64,000 nucleotides of DNA from Phycisphaerae bacterium (GCA_019636475.1 JAHBXN010000002.1:434001-498000); one strand, 5' to 3'. Counted from the stretch's first letter, positions 40,011 to 49,384 are shown. The notes: a model not told the origin generated them from the letters alone. Made by a program: numbers and translations.

Positions 40011-40159
40011 GGCGCGATGAGCGACATTGGCGCTAAGCGAGTCGACGGTTCCTGTAACTGCACTCGCAACCCGACTCGAGCACCCTTGTGTGCACCTGCA
40101 GGCTTAAGCAGAAAACCTAGGTAGGGTTGCCGCTGGTCGCTCGTCTCGCCTGTTTTTTT
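40011..40159 (+). ncRNA. Probable small structured RNA of unknown family
   Basis: The ends pair: 40011-40025 with 40136-40150 make a 15-position helix with one C-U mismatch and one G-U pair, followed by TG and seven T (40153-40159), a terminator. Inside, a hairpin 40038-40078 has perfect 7-bp (CGAGTCG/CGACTCG) and 4-bp (GGTT/AACC) stems separated by an AC bulge. A second domain uses ACCCT (40082-40086) and ACCT (40094-40097) against AGGT-AGGGT (40119-40127), with an inner CTGC/GCAG hairpin. An AT-rich stretch at 39992-40010 could be a -10 region. It sits between a terminator and the next gene, so it looks like its own transcription unit. It lacks the SRP, tmRNA and RNase P signatures; a 6S-like RNA is possible. 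Confidence 0.6.
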
Positions 40160-40396
40160 GCGCATGATTCAATGCGGAATCGGGGCCGAGGATGTCATTT
40201 GGTACATGATCCACCCAATGGTGCCATTCGCGCGCCGTGGCCCGATCCGGAAACTCTTTTGAAATAATTGGCTCCCACGATTCAATACAGAGGATGCGTG
40301 CCGTGGATCGATGTCGGCGTTAGTCTCCGACTTCGACCATCTGCCACGAGAATTTCGTAAATGACGGTTGATTCCCTGAAAGTGGAGTTTCATCGC

Positions 40397-41215
40397 ATGT
40401 TTGTTCCTCGTATGTGCCTCGCCATCCTGCTGGCTCCCATTTTGACCGGCTGTGCCAGTCCCCGTGTCTGGATCGAAGAAACTCAGACGATTCGCGTCGC
40501 CGCGGAGCAACTGGAGTCTCTCGAGATTCAGTCGCACAACGGCGATATCAGCATGTCGGGGGATTCCGCGGCCACCGAGCTTCGCGTGGTCTTGAAGGCA
40601 CGCTTTGGCGGGGTAACCACCGCGTCCGCCGAGGCGTGCAAAGCGGCTGTCGAGATTGCGTCAGAAACGCTTCCAGGCGGGCAACACCGCATCCTGTCAA
40701 AATGGTTGAAACCCAAGGCGCCGGACTGGCAGCTTTGCACCGAATTCACTGTCGTCGGCCCGCCGCGGCTGGTCACCACGTTCATTTCGCACAACGGCAA
40801 CATCACCCTCAAGGATGTCACGGCCGCAACCCAACTCACGACGCACAACGGCAACATCATTGTCAAATCTGAATCGCCGTCACTGCAAATTCTCACGCAC
40901 AACGGCGATATCGATGCCGTCGCGCCGGCCAAGACGGTCCATCTTGAGTCACATAACGGAAATGTTCGAATGAACGCGTCGGCCTCGCCGGAAATCGGCG
41001 GCGAGATGACGACGCACAACGGCACGATCATCGCCACATTCAGCGAGCGCACGGCGACCCGACTATCCTGCCGAACTCACAACGGGCGAATCCGATGGTC
41101 GATCCCGTGGAATCTGACAAGCTTCGATCGACGATCCGCGGAGGCCGTTCTTGCGGATGGGGATTCTCAACTGACGATCGAGAGTCATAACGGCAATATC
41201 GTGCTTCAGAAATGA
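40397..41215 (+). CDS. Lipoprotein with repeated HNG motifs (DUF4097-like beta-helix)
   Basis: 272 residues from the ATG at 40397 with GGAG 9 bases upstream. Lipoprotein signal ends I-L-T-G-C-A-S. From about residue 45 the protein repeats short strands of the form S/T-H-N-G-D/N-I: eight copies of H-N-G are visible (two S-H-N-G-N-I, T-H-N-G-N-I, T-H-N-G-D-I and so on), spaced about 18-20 residues in the second half. Such turns suit a right-handed beta-helix like the DUF4097 putative adhesins, in which the turn is usually x-S-G-D/N-I. Replacement of Ser by Asn-preceding His throughout is notable. Cell-envelope location is likely; function unknown. Confidence 0.7.
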   Translation: MFVPRMCLAILLAPILTGCASPRVWIEETQTIRVAAEQLESLEIQSHNGDISMSGDSAATELRVVLKARFGGVTTASAEACKAAVEIASETLPGGQHRILSKWLKPKAPDWQLCTEFTVVGPPRLVTTFISHNGNITLKDVTAATQLTTHNGNIIVKSESPSLQILTHNGDIDAVAPAKTVHLESHNGNVRMNASASPEIGGEMTTHNGTIIATFSERTATRLSCRTHNGRIRWSIPWNLTSFDRRSAEAVLADGDSQLTIESHNGNIVLQK

Positions 41216-41252
41216 GTCGGTTCGCCGCGGCCGGTATGACCGGTCGATTCGC

Positions 41253-41912
41253 CTAGTTCGTTAATACAACGTCCATGATGCCGGGCGCTTCCCACTCCCA
41301 ACGGTCGTCGCTCGCCCAGCGAAGTGCGGCCAGCATGCCGGCGTGCTCACACGCGGCGGCGAAGAGCGCATCATTCGAACAAAACCGCACGTCTTCTCCG
41401 TAGATGCTGACCGAGTGCATTGCGGCCGTTTCAAATTCCCGTTGCATTGCCGGATCGCGGCGGGCCGCTTCGTCGAAGCGCAAGCGCATTTCCAACCGAA
41501 TTCGCCAGAGATTTCTCTGCACCTGCTCCTGCTTGCTGAGCACATCGCCGCAGCATCGCATCGCCTGAGCCGGCGACAACGAATGAAAATCCATCGGCGA
41601 CTGGGGCTTCACAAACGGGAACAGCCAGCACAGTGCGCAGAACTCACCCCATACCTGGCGCAGCCGCATCATCGTCTCGTCCGGGGTGTAGGCTTTCACG
41701 GTTTCACGATCCAGCAGCAAATGCCGCATTTGCGTCACCGCGCCCGGCGCGGGTGTGCGAATATCGTCCAGCCCCTCCATGTGACCGACCTTGCGCTCGA
41801 GCGCCACACGCAGCGTCACGACATTTGCCTGAACGGCCAAGGTCGCGGCTGCGATCTCGTCCATTGATCGCGGCGACAGTGCGGACAGACATTGGGGCAA
41901 TTCCATCGACAT
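41253..41912 (-). CDS. Unknown protein, mostly helical
   Basis: 219 residues; no signal peptide or membrane segment. Predicted helical throughout. Paired aromatic/Cys features (F-C-A-L-C-W, R-C-C-G-D) do not form a recognised metal motif. No family recognised. Coding potential is supported by a long frame with sensible amino-acid composition and a convergent position next to the HNG lipoprotein gene, but an antisense frame of 174 residues also exists here, so the call is moderate. Confidence 0.5.
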   Translation of the reverse strand: MSMELPQCLSALSPRSMDEIAAATLAVQANVVTLRVALERKVGHMEGLDDIRTPAPGAVTQMRHLLLDRETVKAYTPDETMMRLRQVWGEFCALCWLFPFVKPQSPMDFHSLSPAQAMRCCGDVLSKQEQVQRNLWRIRLEMRLRFDEAARRDPAMQREFETAAMHSVSIYGEDVRFCSNDALFAAACEHAGMLAALRWASDDRWEWEAPGIMDVVLTN

Positions 41913-42174
41913 GGCGCCATTCTAGCCCGACTCGGCAGCCGAAACGAGAGATTCGACCGCAGCCCCCAATAAGACGCCGAGACGGCCGACCGCGGGAGAG
42001 GCAGCCGACACGCCCCGGCGTTGCGAGAACAGGCCGCGGTGCGAATTGCAGCGCGCATCCGCCGCACCCGATGGCGAATGCATCGAGATGAGGAGAGGTC
42101 CTTTCGCACCGCAGCCGCAGATGGATCAAGGCGCCGTCGGAGCTTTCGCCGGCGGGACACCGCGAACGGCGCCG

Positions 42175-43191
42175 CTAGCGGGCGGGATTCCAGACATACG
42201 CCCCTGCCGAATTCACATATCCGCGCTTGCCGTCCACCTTCACCAGCGCGATATTCGCCTGACAAAATGCGTCGGCCATATCAAAGGCAGGCTTCACGAC
42301 GACGCGCCCGCTCTTGTCGATATAACCCCACTTTCCTCCAGACTTGACGGCCGCCCTGCCGAACACGAAGAGCCGGACTTCCTCATACTGCGGACTGACG
42401 ACCATCTTCCCATTTCGATCGATGAAGCCCCACTTCGCTCCCAGCATCGATCCAACCAGCACCGCCGCACGGCCGTCGCTGAAGAGGCGCGCCTGCGCGA
42501 ACTGCGGCTCAATCACAGCTTCGCCCCGGCGGTTGATGTATCCCCACTTTCCATCTTCCTTGAAAGCGGCCAATCCGTCGTTGAAATCACCGCACTCGTC
42601 AAATTTCGGGTTGATGACGAATCCACCCTTGGAATCGATGAACCCAACCTTGCCTCCCCAGTCTCCACCGACACGAACCCGCGCCATGCCCTCTGAAAAA
42701 TCCGAGGCCTCGTCGTATTGAAGCTTGATGACTTCATCGCCCGCGGGATCGACATAGCCCCAGGACCCGTCACGCTTCACGCGGGCGAGCCCTTCATGAA
42801 AGTCGCCGGCATCGACATACTTCGGATGAATGACGGCGGCGCCGGACCTGTCGATGAAACCGTAGCGGCCGCCAATGAGCCCCTGTTTCTCAAAGACGCG
42901 GGCCATTCCCTCGCGGAACGATTCCGCCTCGTGATAGGTCAGGTTCACGATCATCTCACCTTTTTCGTTGATGAATCCGCGAATGTCGCCCTTCTGCACG
43001 AGCGCCAGTCCGTCGGAGAATTTCCCGGCCTTGTCGTATTGGGGTTCGACGACGACGTTGCCTCGTGAATCGATATAGCCCCAGCGATTGTCCTTCTTCA
43101 CCGGGTGAAGGTCATCCGCCATCGCCGGCATGACAGCAACCGAGCCTGAGATCACGATGAGCAGACCCATTTGTCGAATGTACGCGTTCAT
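42175..43191 (-). CDS. Exported WG-repeat protein
   Basis: 338 residues with a signal peptide (about 1-25, L-L-I-V-I-S-G-S-V-A-V-M-P-A-M-A). The rest consists of about 10 WG repeats of roughly 30 residues, each with a W-G-Y-I-D or G-F-I-D strand, G-x-x-V-I/V, P-Q-Y-D/E and F-x-x-G-x-A. WG repeats form beta-rich solenoids or propellers found in many bacteria; their general role is not settled. Length and repeat regularity show the gene is intact. Next on the same strand is a short lipoprotein gene, whose stop is 80 bases upstream of this start. Confidence 0.85.
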   Translation of the reverse strand: MNAYIRQMGLLIVISGSVAVMPAMADDLHPVKKDNRWGYIDSRGNVVVEPQYDKAGKFSDGLALVQKGDIRGFINEKGEMIVNLTYHEAESFREGMARVFEKQGLIGGRYGFIDRSGAAVIHPKYVDAGDFHEGLARVKRDGSWGYVDPAGDEVIKLQYDEASDFSEGMARVRVGGDWGGKVGFIDSKGGFVINPKFDECGDFNDGLAAFKEDGKWGYINRRGEAVIEPQFAQARLFSDGRAAVLVGSMLGAKWGFIDRNGKMVVSPQYEEVRLFVFGRAAVKSGGKWGYIDKSGRVVVKPAFDMADAFCQANIALVKVDGKRGYVNSAGAYVWNPAR

Positions 43192-43271
43192 CTCTCTGCC
43201 TCACTTTCGTATGCTCGCACACATGAATCAGAATTACATTACGCCAGAGATTCTTCCGGAGCAGCCTGGCG

Positions 43272-43628
43272 TCACACTCGGCCTTTGCGAGCGAAGACCG
43301 CTTTCACCTTGTGGTCCCTCCAGAACTTTCCGACAACAAGTCGTCGGCCGTCACCGGATAAGGTCGCGTCGAAAGTCATTGCTTCACCATCGTGTGGATC
43401 CAGGACGAGAAGCCGGCCATCGAAGCGATAGGTTCCCGATGTCGTGCGAATGCCACCCATGTTGCGTTCGGCGTAGTATGTTCCGTCCTCCTGAAGAGTG
43501 ATGACGGAAAAGTCAAAATCGCGGATTGCGGCCGTCGGCTCTATATCCTTCATGTTCCACTTGCCATGCACGGTGCAGCCGCACAACACCGCGACAAGGC
43601 CAGTGACAATCCATGTACACACCTGCAT
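43272..43628 (-). CDS. Small lipoprotein
   Basis: 118 residues from the ATG at 43628 with AGGAGG upstream. The signal ends V-L-C-G-C-T (lipobox Cys18). The mature domain of about 100 residues has the layout of a lipocalin-like or copper-resistance-like small beta barrel: L-Q-E-D-G-T-Y-Y-A-E, S-G-T-Y-R-F-D-G-R-L-L-V-L and then L-S-G-D-G-R-R-L-V-V-G. This resembles the lipocalin-like (DUF4488/DUF5004) type used for small ligand or stress roles, but I only suggest it. It precedes the WG-repeat gene by 80 bases and could be in one operon with it. Confidence 0.6.
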   Translation of the reverse strand: MQVCTWIVTGLVAVLCGCTVHGKWNMKDIEPTAAIRDFDFSVITLQEDGTYYAERNMGGIRTTSGTYRFDGRLLVLDPHDGEAMTFDATLSGDGRRLVVGKFWRDHKVKAVFARKGRV

Positions 43629-43719
43629 ATTCACAGCCTCCTTTCTCGGGCTTCGGGGATGCGCTGAGCCGGAAGACAAACGGCCCTGGCGTCCAGCTTC
43701 GTCATCGCCGATTCGTGCA

Positions 43720-44196
43720 TCAGTCGGGCGCGCGTCCGGTCGTGACGTCGAAGTCGACCAGGACGGCGGAATGATCGAAGGTGAACAGAATGGTGTCGCG
43801 ACAGCCGAAGTCCGTACCGTCGCGCAGCACCTCGCTGCTGGTCTCCGGCCCGATTGCTCCGATCACGCGCAGATCAGCATCATCGAGCACAATGGCCTGC
43901 AGATCGTCGCAGTCACGCACGAACGGCATGGTCTGGCCCGGCTCGATCGTGATTGCGATGCGTTCGCCCAATTCAACGAGCAGCGCCCGCGGGATATTCT
44001 GCTCGCCGCTGATATAGAACACCGCATCCACGGGATAGTCCCCGTTATTTGTCACTTCGACGCGCGTGCCGCGGTCCAGAAGCCGACCGAGGAGTGCCTC
44101 CAACTCGTCACACCCCGTGCAGGTCATTATCAACAACGAGGCTGACAGGAAGGCGACACCCAGCATTTCCATTCGCCTTATGCGGATAATCGACAT
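43720..44196 (-). CDS. Small lipoprotein of unknown function
   Basis: 158 residues from the ATG at 44196 with AGGAG upstream; the upstream extension to 44496 looks non-coding. The lipobox is T-C-T-G-C (Cys29). The mature part has V-E-V-T-N-N-G-D-Y-P-V-D-A-V-F-Y, which recalls a beta-sandwich fold, and L-F-T-F-D-H-S-A-V-L-V-D-F-D near the end. No family recognised. Independent unit 92 bases upstream of the lipoprotein at 43628. Confidence 0.6.
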   Translation of the reverse strand: MSIIRIRRMEMLGVAFLSASLLIMTCTGCDELEALLGRLLDRGTRVEVTNNGDYPVDAVFYISGEQNIPRALLVELGERIAITIEPGQTMPFVRDCDDLQAIVLDDADLRVIGAIGPETSSEVLRDGTDFGCRDTILFTFDHSAVLVDFDVTTGRAPD

Positions 44197-45204
44197 GTCC
44201 GTTTCTCCTTTCCGGTTCGGCCGCCACTGAATTCTCGAACCGCCATGGGCGCGGTGTCTTCGAATCGCGACGGCGCGAGGTCCACTTTTCCGAAACCAAT
44301 TCCAATCCATGAGAACTGCACGCACGGGGTGCGGGTGCAGGATGAACCACCGTGCCTCGCACATGATGCGCGCGAAGGACGTTCGGTTCGCTATGTCAGC
44401 GCGCGTGCTGTCGCGGCCTCGCCGCGATGCGAGGATATTCTGAAGCGGATTGATCGTGGGGTGGAGATCACTCGGCCGCTGACGGCACAAGCGCACAGGC
44501 CGGGGAGGACACTTTGTACGCAGGGATGAATGTCAATCGAGCGACCGTTCGTGGGCACCTGGGTTACGCGGGAACTCACGGGCTTTCGAGTTTCCACCAT
44601 GGGATACCTCCAATCCTGCCATCATCAAAGAAGCGTCGAAACGCAAACGCCCTTGATCGAATCCGGAAAGATTCTCGGATGCTCCATTACCTAGACCGTA
44701 ACCCGTGAGTTCGTGAAGTCAAATCGGTCCGGGGATGCGAGCCGACAAATGCATCACCGAGACGAAGCGCAAGTTCTTGAATTTCAAAAGCCGGCCACAC
44801 GATTGCCCTATTTCCGCGCGCTCGAAAAAAAATCGCGTGAATTTCCGATTACGCCGAACTCCGGCAAGCCGAGTGCCACGCGGATGACAAATTGAGAATC
44901 GAAAATTATTCAATCGCATCCATTCGGCATCGAGTTTGCCGGGATCCCGACATCAGACCGGTACGTCGCCATTTTCATACAGACGTTTGTCTATTTTTGA
45001 CGGACCTGCCCGTTGCTTCCCGATCGTCGACTTCCCCATCCACGCCGTTTGCGGAGCGCGATTCCCCCTCGCCATCCCGCGACCCCGCCGACGAATGCCC
45101 GGCCCCCGGCTTGTGCAGCACTCGCCCGATCGATGACCCGTGGCGGACCGGCCGACAGGTAGAGCCGTTTCCCGCCGAAATCGCCGATGCTATGATTCCC
45201 TTTG
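44197..45204. other. About 1 kb without a convincing gene
   Basis: The longest frames (94 and 147 residues) have no ribosome site and show shadow-like composition rich in Arg, Ser, Pro and His. GC content drops between about 44700 and 45000, with runs such as an eight-base A run near 44825. A short AGAC/GTCT hairpin with a T run lies near 44984-44999. I saw no RNA gene or repeat. It may be decayed sequence. Confidence 0.4.
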
Positions 45205-46134
45205 ATGTCGCCAAAGATCGGAAAAACTTGCGTTCGTCTGGGTGTGCCGACCGCGTTTTTTTTCATCGCGTTGACGAGTGGCTGCGGTCCCGGCAGGCTG
45301 CTCGAACGTCCTGCCGACATGCCGGCGGAGGTTGATGGTCGTCGCCTCTGGCATACCAGCCGGGCCTATATTTATGCAACCCACGAGGCCACGGCCGGCG
45401 AGACGAATCGATGGATCGGGGAGTTGGCCGGTCACCTCAATCGCACGTACAAGCGGCCGCTTGGCAAGGGACTGGTGATCGTCGTTGACGACAACGAAGC
45501 GCCATTTGTCGACTCCATCGTCGAACTGATTCGCCTGCAAAATCGAACGGCGGTTGCGGCGGGCGTTGAACAACATGAACTGCCGAATGAGGAGATTCAG
45601 CGCCAGAAATACAAAGATGCGGAGATGTCGGAGGACCTTGTTTGTCGCATTACCCCGTTTGAACTCGACGCCAAGGCCCTGGCCGCCCGCGGATTTCCCG
45701 AGAATCTGCCCCCGGACGTTGAGTGGCGCCTCTGTTGCCCTTCCGAATCGCTTATGAAATCCGCCATGTGGGACTTCGGGCCCAAGGCAATCGAGAAGAA
45801 ACAGGGCAAGACCTTCGCTGTCGCGACCGCCTGGGCGTGGCCTCTTGCGTTTGCCGAAGCGGCGAAGGGCTTCGAACTGGGACGCGATGTCCTTGCATTC
45901 GAGCTGTGGTCGACTCGGCAAGCGGATTGGGAATCTGAGTTTCGGCGTCGAGAAATCGAAAAATACGCGGAACAACGGGCTTTGGTGCTGAGTCCGACTT
46001 TGGCACTCGCCATGAAGATTGCCAAAGGCGGAGATGATCCGAAGCCGCGTCTAAAGACGCCTGACTCAAAACCCCCGGAGGATTCCGATCCGAAGCCACA
46101 CAGCTCGGCGGATCGATCGGACGATGGTGACTGA
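45205..46134 (+). CDS. Lipoprotein of unknown function
   Basis: 309 residues from the ATG at 45205 (a TTG precedes it directly). The signal ends A-L-T-S-G-C (lipobox Cys28 or so). Features: W-H-T-S-R-A-Y-I-Y-A-T-H-E-A-T, L-V-I-V-V-D-D-N-E-A-P and a helical middle; the C-terminus is Lys/Asp/Pro-rich. The early A-T-H-E-A-T and V-V-D-D-N-E-A segments resemble the opening strands of basic secretory or peptidase-MA-like domains, but I see no H-E-x-x-H motif, so a protease role is not supported. No ribosome site is obvious. Confidence 0.55.
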   Translation: MSPKIGKTCVRLGVPTAFFFIALTSGCGPGRLLERPADMPAEVDGRRLWHTSRAYIYATHEATAGETNRWIGELAGHLNRTYKRPLGKGLVIVVDDNEAPFVDSIVELIRLQNRTAVAAGVEQHELPNEEIQRQKYKDAEMSEDLVCRITPFELDAKALAARGFPENLPPDVEWRLCCPSESLMKSAMWDFGPKAIEKKQGKTFAVATAWAWPLAFAEAAKGFELGRDVLAFELWSTRQADWESEFRRREIEKYAEQRALVLSPTLALAMKIAKGGDDPKPRLKTPDSKPPEDSDPKPHSSADRSDDGD

Positions 46135-46641
46135 ACGCAGCCGGGCGGCGATATCGGCATCGATTGAACATTGCATGGCGCGGCAGGCAATCTTCGGCGC
46201 ATCATTTCTCGCTCAGACGCTGTAACGTCCACGGCACAAAGTCCGACGGCAAAGCGGCAGTGAATCAGCCGGAGGGTGAATTGTCCGCCGGGAAAATCAT
46301 GGAGCGTGCCGGGCCGTGTCCATTGCATCAGGCCATTCGGCAAATCACCCAGTCACTGCGCAAAGTTTCGCGATTCGCAGATGAGCCCAACGCGGCTTAC
46401 GGCATCGATTCGCACGTTTTCAGGCCACGGCAAAGCGGAAGCTGCCCAGCCCTTGCTCGAACTGATTGGGATCATCGCAGTCACAACGGCGGCCAGCGTC
46501 GATCTCACCCGACGATGGCTGAGGCGAATCATCGCTTGACGGGACGCGGATTCCCGCCGATGCGGCGCGCCGATTGCGTAGTGAATGTTTGACGAGGTGA
46601 CACTAATATTCAACCGCCCCAGCGGGGCCGATGGTATCACG
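46135..46641. other. About 0.5 kb without a clear gene
   Basis: Frames of 142 and 87 residues on the plus strand lack ribosome sites and good starts. The last part of one (ending 46539) reads L-L-E-L-I-G-I-I-A-V-T-T-A-A, which is somewhat protein-like, so a decayed gene is possible. Nothing else recognised. Confidence 0.35.
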
Positions 46642-48570
46642 ATGTTCGAATCAACCGAAACAAGGGAAAAGACATTGGTGACCGCCAGCTGGAAAGATCG
46701 CTATCGGGACAAAATCCGGACGGCAGCGCAGGCTGTCGCCGGTATCAAGCATGGGCAGCGCGTCTTTCTGAGCAGCGGCCCTGCGGTCCCGCAACTTCTG
46801 TCCGAGGCCTTGGTCGCGCGTGAGGACCTGACGGACGTTGAAATCGTGCACATCATGACGCTCGGTCCGGCGCCGTACATCGATCCGAAGTTCGTGGGCC
46901 GGTTTCGCCACAACGCCTTTTTCATCGGTGAAAACGTCCGCAAGGCGATCAAGGAAGGACGCGCCGACTACACGCCGATTTTCCTGTCCGAGATTGCGGA
47001 GCTGTTCCGATCCCGGCGCATGGTGATTGATGCAGCGCTGTTGCAGGTGAGTCCGCCCGACGCGTTCGGCTACTGCAGCTTCGGCATCTCATGCGATGTG
47101 GGCAAGAGCGCGGCTGACATGGCGCCGCTGATCATCGCGCAGGTGAACGAGCAGATGCCGCGCGTGCTCGGCGATAACTTTATCCACGTCAGCGATATTG
47201 ACGTGATGGTTCCCTGCGACATGCCGCTTTTCGAGCTGACGATGGGCAAGCCGGACGACCTTTCCCGTCGGATCGCGCGGCATATCGCCAATCTCATTGA
47301 AGATGGGTCCACGCTCCAGCTGGGAATCGGAAACATTCCGGATGCGGTGCTGCACAATCTCCACGGCTTCAAGAATCTGGGGATCCATACAGAGATGTTC
47401 AGTGATGGCGTGATTCCGCTGGTGGAGGCGGGCGTCATTGATAACAGCGAGAAGACGCTGCACCGCGGCAAGATCGTCGCGAGCTTTGTCATCGGCTCGC
47501 GAAAGCTCTATGACTTCGTCAATAACAACCCGATGGTCGAATTCCATCCGACGGAGTACGTCAACGATCCGTTCGTCATCGCGCAGAACGAGAAGCTGGT
47601 CTCGATCAACGGCGCGATCGAAGTCGACCTGACCGGGCAGGTCTGTTCAGACTCCATCGGAACCGCCTTCTACAGCGGCATCGGAGGACAGGTGGACTTC
47701 ATGCGCGGAGCGGCCCGGTCCCACGAGGGCAAGCCGATCATTGCGCTGCCTTCGACCACGGGCGACGGCAGCGTCTCGCGCATTGTGCCGACGCTGAAGC
47801 CCGGCGCGGGTGTCGTCACGAGCCGTGGCGATGTGCACTATGTCGTCACGGAGCATGGCGTCGCGTATCTCCACGGCCGAAACGTGCGAGAACGGGCCAT
47901 GGCGCTGATTCAGATCGCCGATCCCCGCTTCCGCCCGTGGCTGGTGGGCGAGGCAAAGTCCCGCAGGCTGATCTACCCGGATCAGATCGAACTGCCGATA
48001 CGGACTCCGGTCTATCCCGAGGACCTGGAGCGATGGATCGTGCTGAAGGACGGCCGCCGGGCGTTTCTCCGGCCGCTCAAGCTTACGGACGAGCCGCTGC
48101 TCCGCGACATGTTCTACCGGCTTTCGGAGGAATCGATTCACTATCGGTTTTTCCGAATGATCAAGGCCATGCCTCATGAGCGATTGCAGGAGTTTCTGAA
48201 GGTCGATTATGACGCGGATATGGCACTTGTGATGTTGACCGATGCGGACGCCGACGGGCAGCTCATGGGAATCGCCCACTACAGCAAGGACCCGCGCAAC
48301 ACATTCGCCGAAGCGGCGTTCCTTGTCCGCGATGAGGATCACGGCAAGGGCATCGGCACGCAGATGCTGCAATCGCTTGTCGAAGCGGCGATTTCACGCG
48401 GCGTGACCGGATTCACCGCGGAGGTCCTGCTCGACAACCAGGGAATGCTCCGCGTGTTTCACAAATGCGGCTATCCTGTGCAGAGCGAATTGTCCGACGG
48501 CAAGTACTCTCTCAGGATTCCGTTCAAGCGGCGCAAACGCACCACGGCCAGCCGAGCGGACAATCTGTGA
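46642..48570 (+). CDS. Acetyl-CoA hydrolase/CoA-transferase fused to a GNAT acetyltransferase domain
   Basis: 642 residues from the ATG at 46642; ATG at 46585 is an in-frame alternative, and neither has a clear ribosome site. Residues about 20-440 are an acetyl-CoA hydrolase/4-hydroxybutyrate CoA-transferase domain (G-I-G-N-I-P-D-A-V, H-T-E-M-F-S-D-G, and N-G-A-I-E-V-D-L-T-G-Q, where the Glu forms the CoA thioester). Residues about 475-620 are a GNAT domain with R-D-E-D-H-G-K-G-I-G-T (the acetyl-CoA loop) and a V-L-L-D-N-Q-G-M-L-R-V-F helix. CoA-transferase-GNAT fusions are known in planctomycetes and deltaproteobacteria. The two domains may couple CoA metabolism to protein acetylation (inference). 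Confidence 0.88.
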   Translation: MFESTETREKTLVTASWKDRYRDKIRTAAQAVAGIKHGQRVFLSSGPAVPQLLSEALVAREDLTDVEIVHIMTLGPAPYIDPKFVGRFRHNAFFIGENVRKAIKEGRADYTPIFLSEIAELFRSRRMVIDAALLQVSPPDAFGYCSFGISCDVGKSAADMAPLIIAQVNEQMPRVLGDNFIHVSDIDVMVPCDMPLFELTMGKPDDLSRRIARHIANLIEDGSTLQLGIGNIPDAVLHNLHGFKNLGIHTEMFSDGVIPLVEAGVIDNSEKTLHRGKIVASFVIGSRKLYDFVNNNPMVEFHPTEYVNDPFVIAQNEKLVSINGAIEVDLTGQVCSDSIGTAFYSGIGGQVDFMRGAARSHEGKPIIALPSTTGDGSVSRIVPTLKPGAGVVTSRGDVHYVVTEHGVAYLHGRNVRERAMALIQIADPRFRPWLVGEAKSRRLIYPDQIELPIRTPVYPEDLERWIVLKDGRRAFLRPLKLTDEPLLRDMFYRLSEESIHYRFFRMIKAMPHERLQEFLKVDYDADMALVMLTDADADGQLMGIAHYSKDPRNTFAEAAFLVRDEDHGKGIGTQMLQSLVEAAISRGVTGFTAEVLLDNQGMLRVFHKCGYPVQSELSDGKYSLRIPFKRRKRTTASRADNL

Positions 48571-48632
48571 CGACCGAGGAGCCTCGTCGCAACGCGGGAC
48601 GTTTGCGAAAGCGTCGCGGAGATTCCCGCGCG

Positions 48633-49310
48633 TCATTCAAACTCGCTGGATAAGTCGATCCCGCCTTCGCGGAGATAGGGATTGTGACGCTTTTCATCTC
48701 CGATCGTCGTCGTCGGGCCATGACCGGAAAATACGACGGTTTCGTCCGGGAGCGTCAGCAGATTTTCCCGGATATTCTCGATGAGCAGCTTCGGTTGGCT
48801 GTGATGAAAATCGACGCGGCCGACCGATCCCTGAAACAAGGCATCCCCAACAATCACGATACCAGCGCTTTCGCAATACAGGCTGCGACTGCCGGGCGCG
48901 TGCCCCGAGGTGTCAAACACACGCCATCTTGTATTATCCAGCGTCAGGACGCCGCCGGGCGGCAGGTCGATGGTCTCAAAATCGCCGACGACCATGCCCA
49001 TGCCGAACGGGCCGGACAGATTCTCGTCCGGATCAGTGAGCGCGGGTTTCGCGTCGTTCGCGATGTGAATCGGAATTGACGGCAGCGCTTCGCGAATTGC
49101 GGGCACGCCGGCGATGTGATCAAGATGGCCGTGCGTCAGAATCAACGCCGCCGGTTGCAGATTGTGGGACTTGAGATGGGCGAGAATCTCATGCGGCGAG
49201 GGCGGTAAGCCGGGATCGATGATCCAGCATGGGCCGCCGTCGCGTGTCCGAACGACGTAGGCGTTCTCACCGTAGAGGCGGTCGACGAAGGTCGAGATCT
49301 GAATCTTCAT
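48633..49310 (-). CDS. Metallo-beta-lactamase-fold hydrolase (glyoxalase II-like)
   Basis: 225 residues. The metal motif is T-H-G-H-L-D-H (59-65), with further ligands in D-T-S-G-H-A-P-G-S and V-V-F-S-G-H-G-P. These bind two metal ions. The size and the G-H-A-P-G-S region are as in hydroxyacylglutathione hydrolases and other small thioester hydrolases; the true substrate is not predictable. It lies just downstream of the large beta-propeller gene on the same strand (74-base gap) and may be cotranscribed. Confidence 0.87.
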   Translation of the reverse strand: MKIQISTFVDRLYGENAYVVRTRDGGPCWIIDPGLPPSPHEILAHLKSHNLQPAALILTHGHLDHIAGVPAIREALPSIPIHIANDAKPALTDPDENLSGPFGMGMVVGDFETIDLPPGGVLTLDNTRWRVFDTSGHAPGSRSLYCESAGIVIVGDALFQGSVGRVDFHHSQPKLLIENIRENLLTLPDETVVFSGHGPTTTIGDEKRHNPYLREGGIDLSSEFE

Positions 49311-49384
49311 CGGGCGATTTCCAGAGGATCGTCATGTACGATCAGCACATCCGCCTCGCTGCGCGGAAAACCCGTGCGTCCGCG

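Larger units (their letters stand above)
39879..40396. other. Intergenic region holding a terminator and a probable structured RNA
   Basis: 518 bases without a protein gene. Terminator at 39914-39938 and the RNA candidate at 40011-40159 are listed separately. The stretch 40160-40396 carries nothing I recognise apart from a ribosome site for the lipoprotein. Confidence 0.5.
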
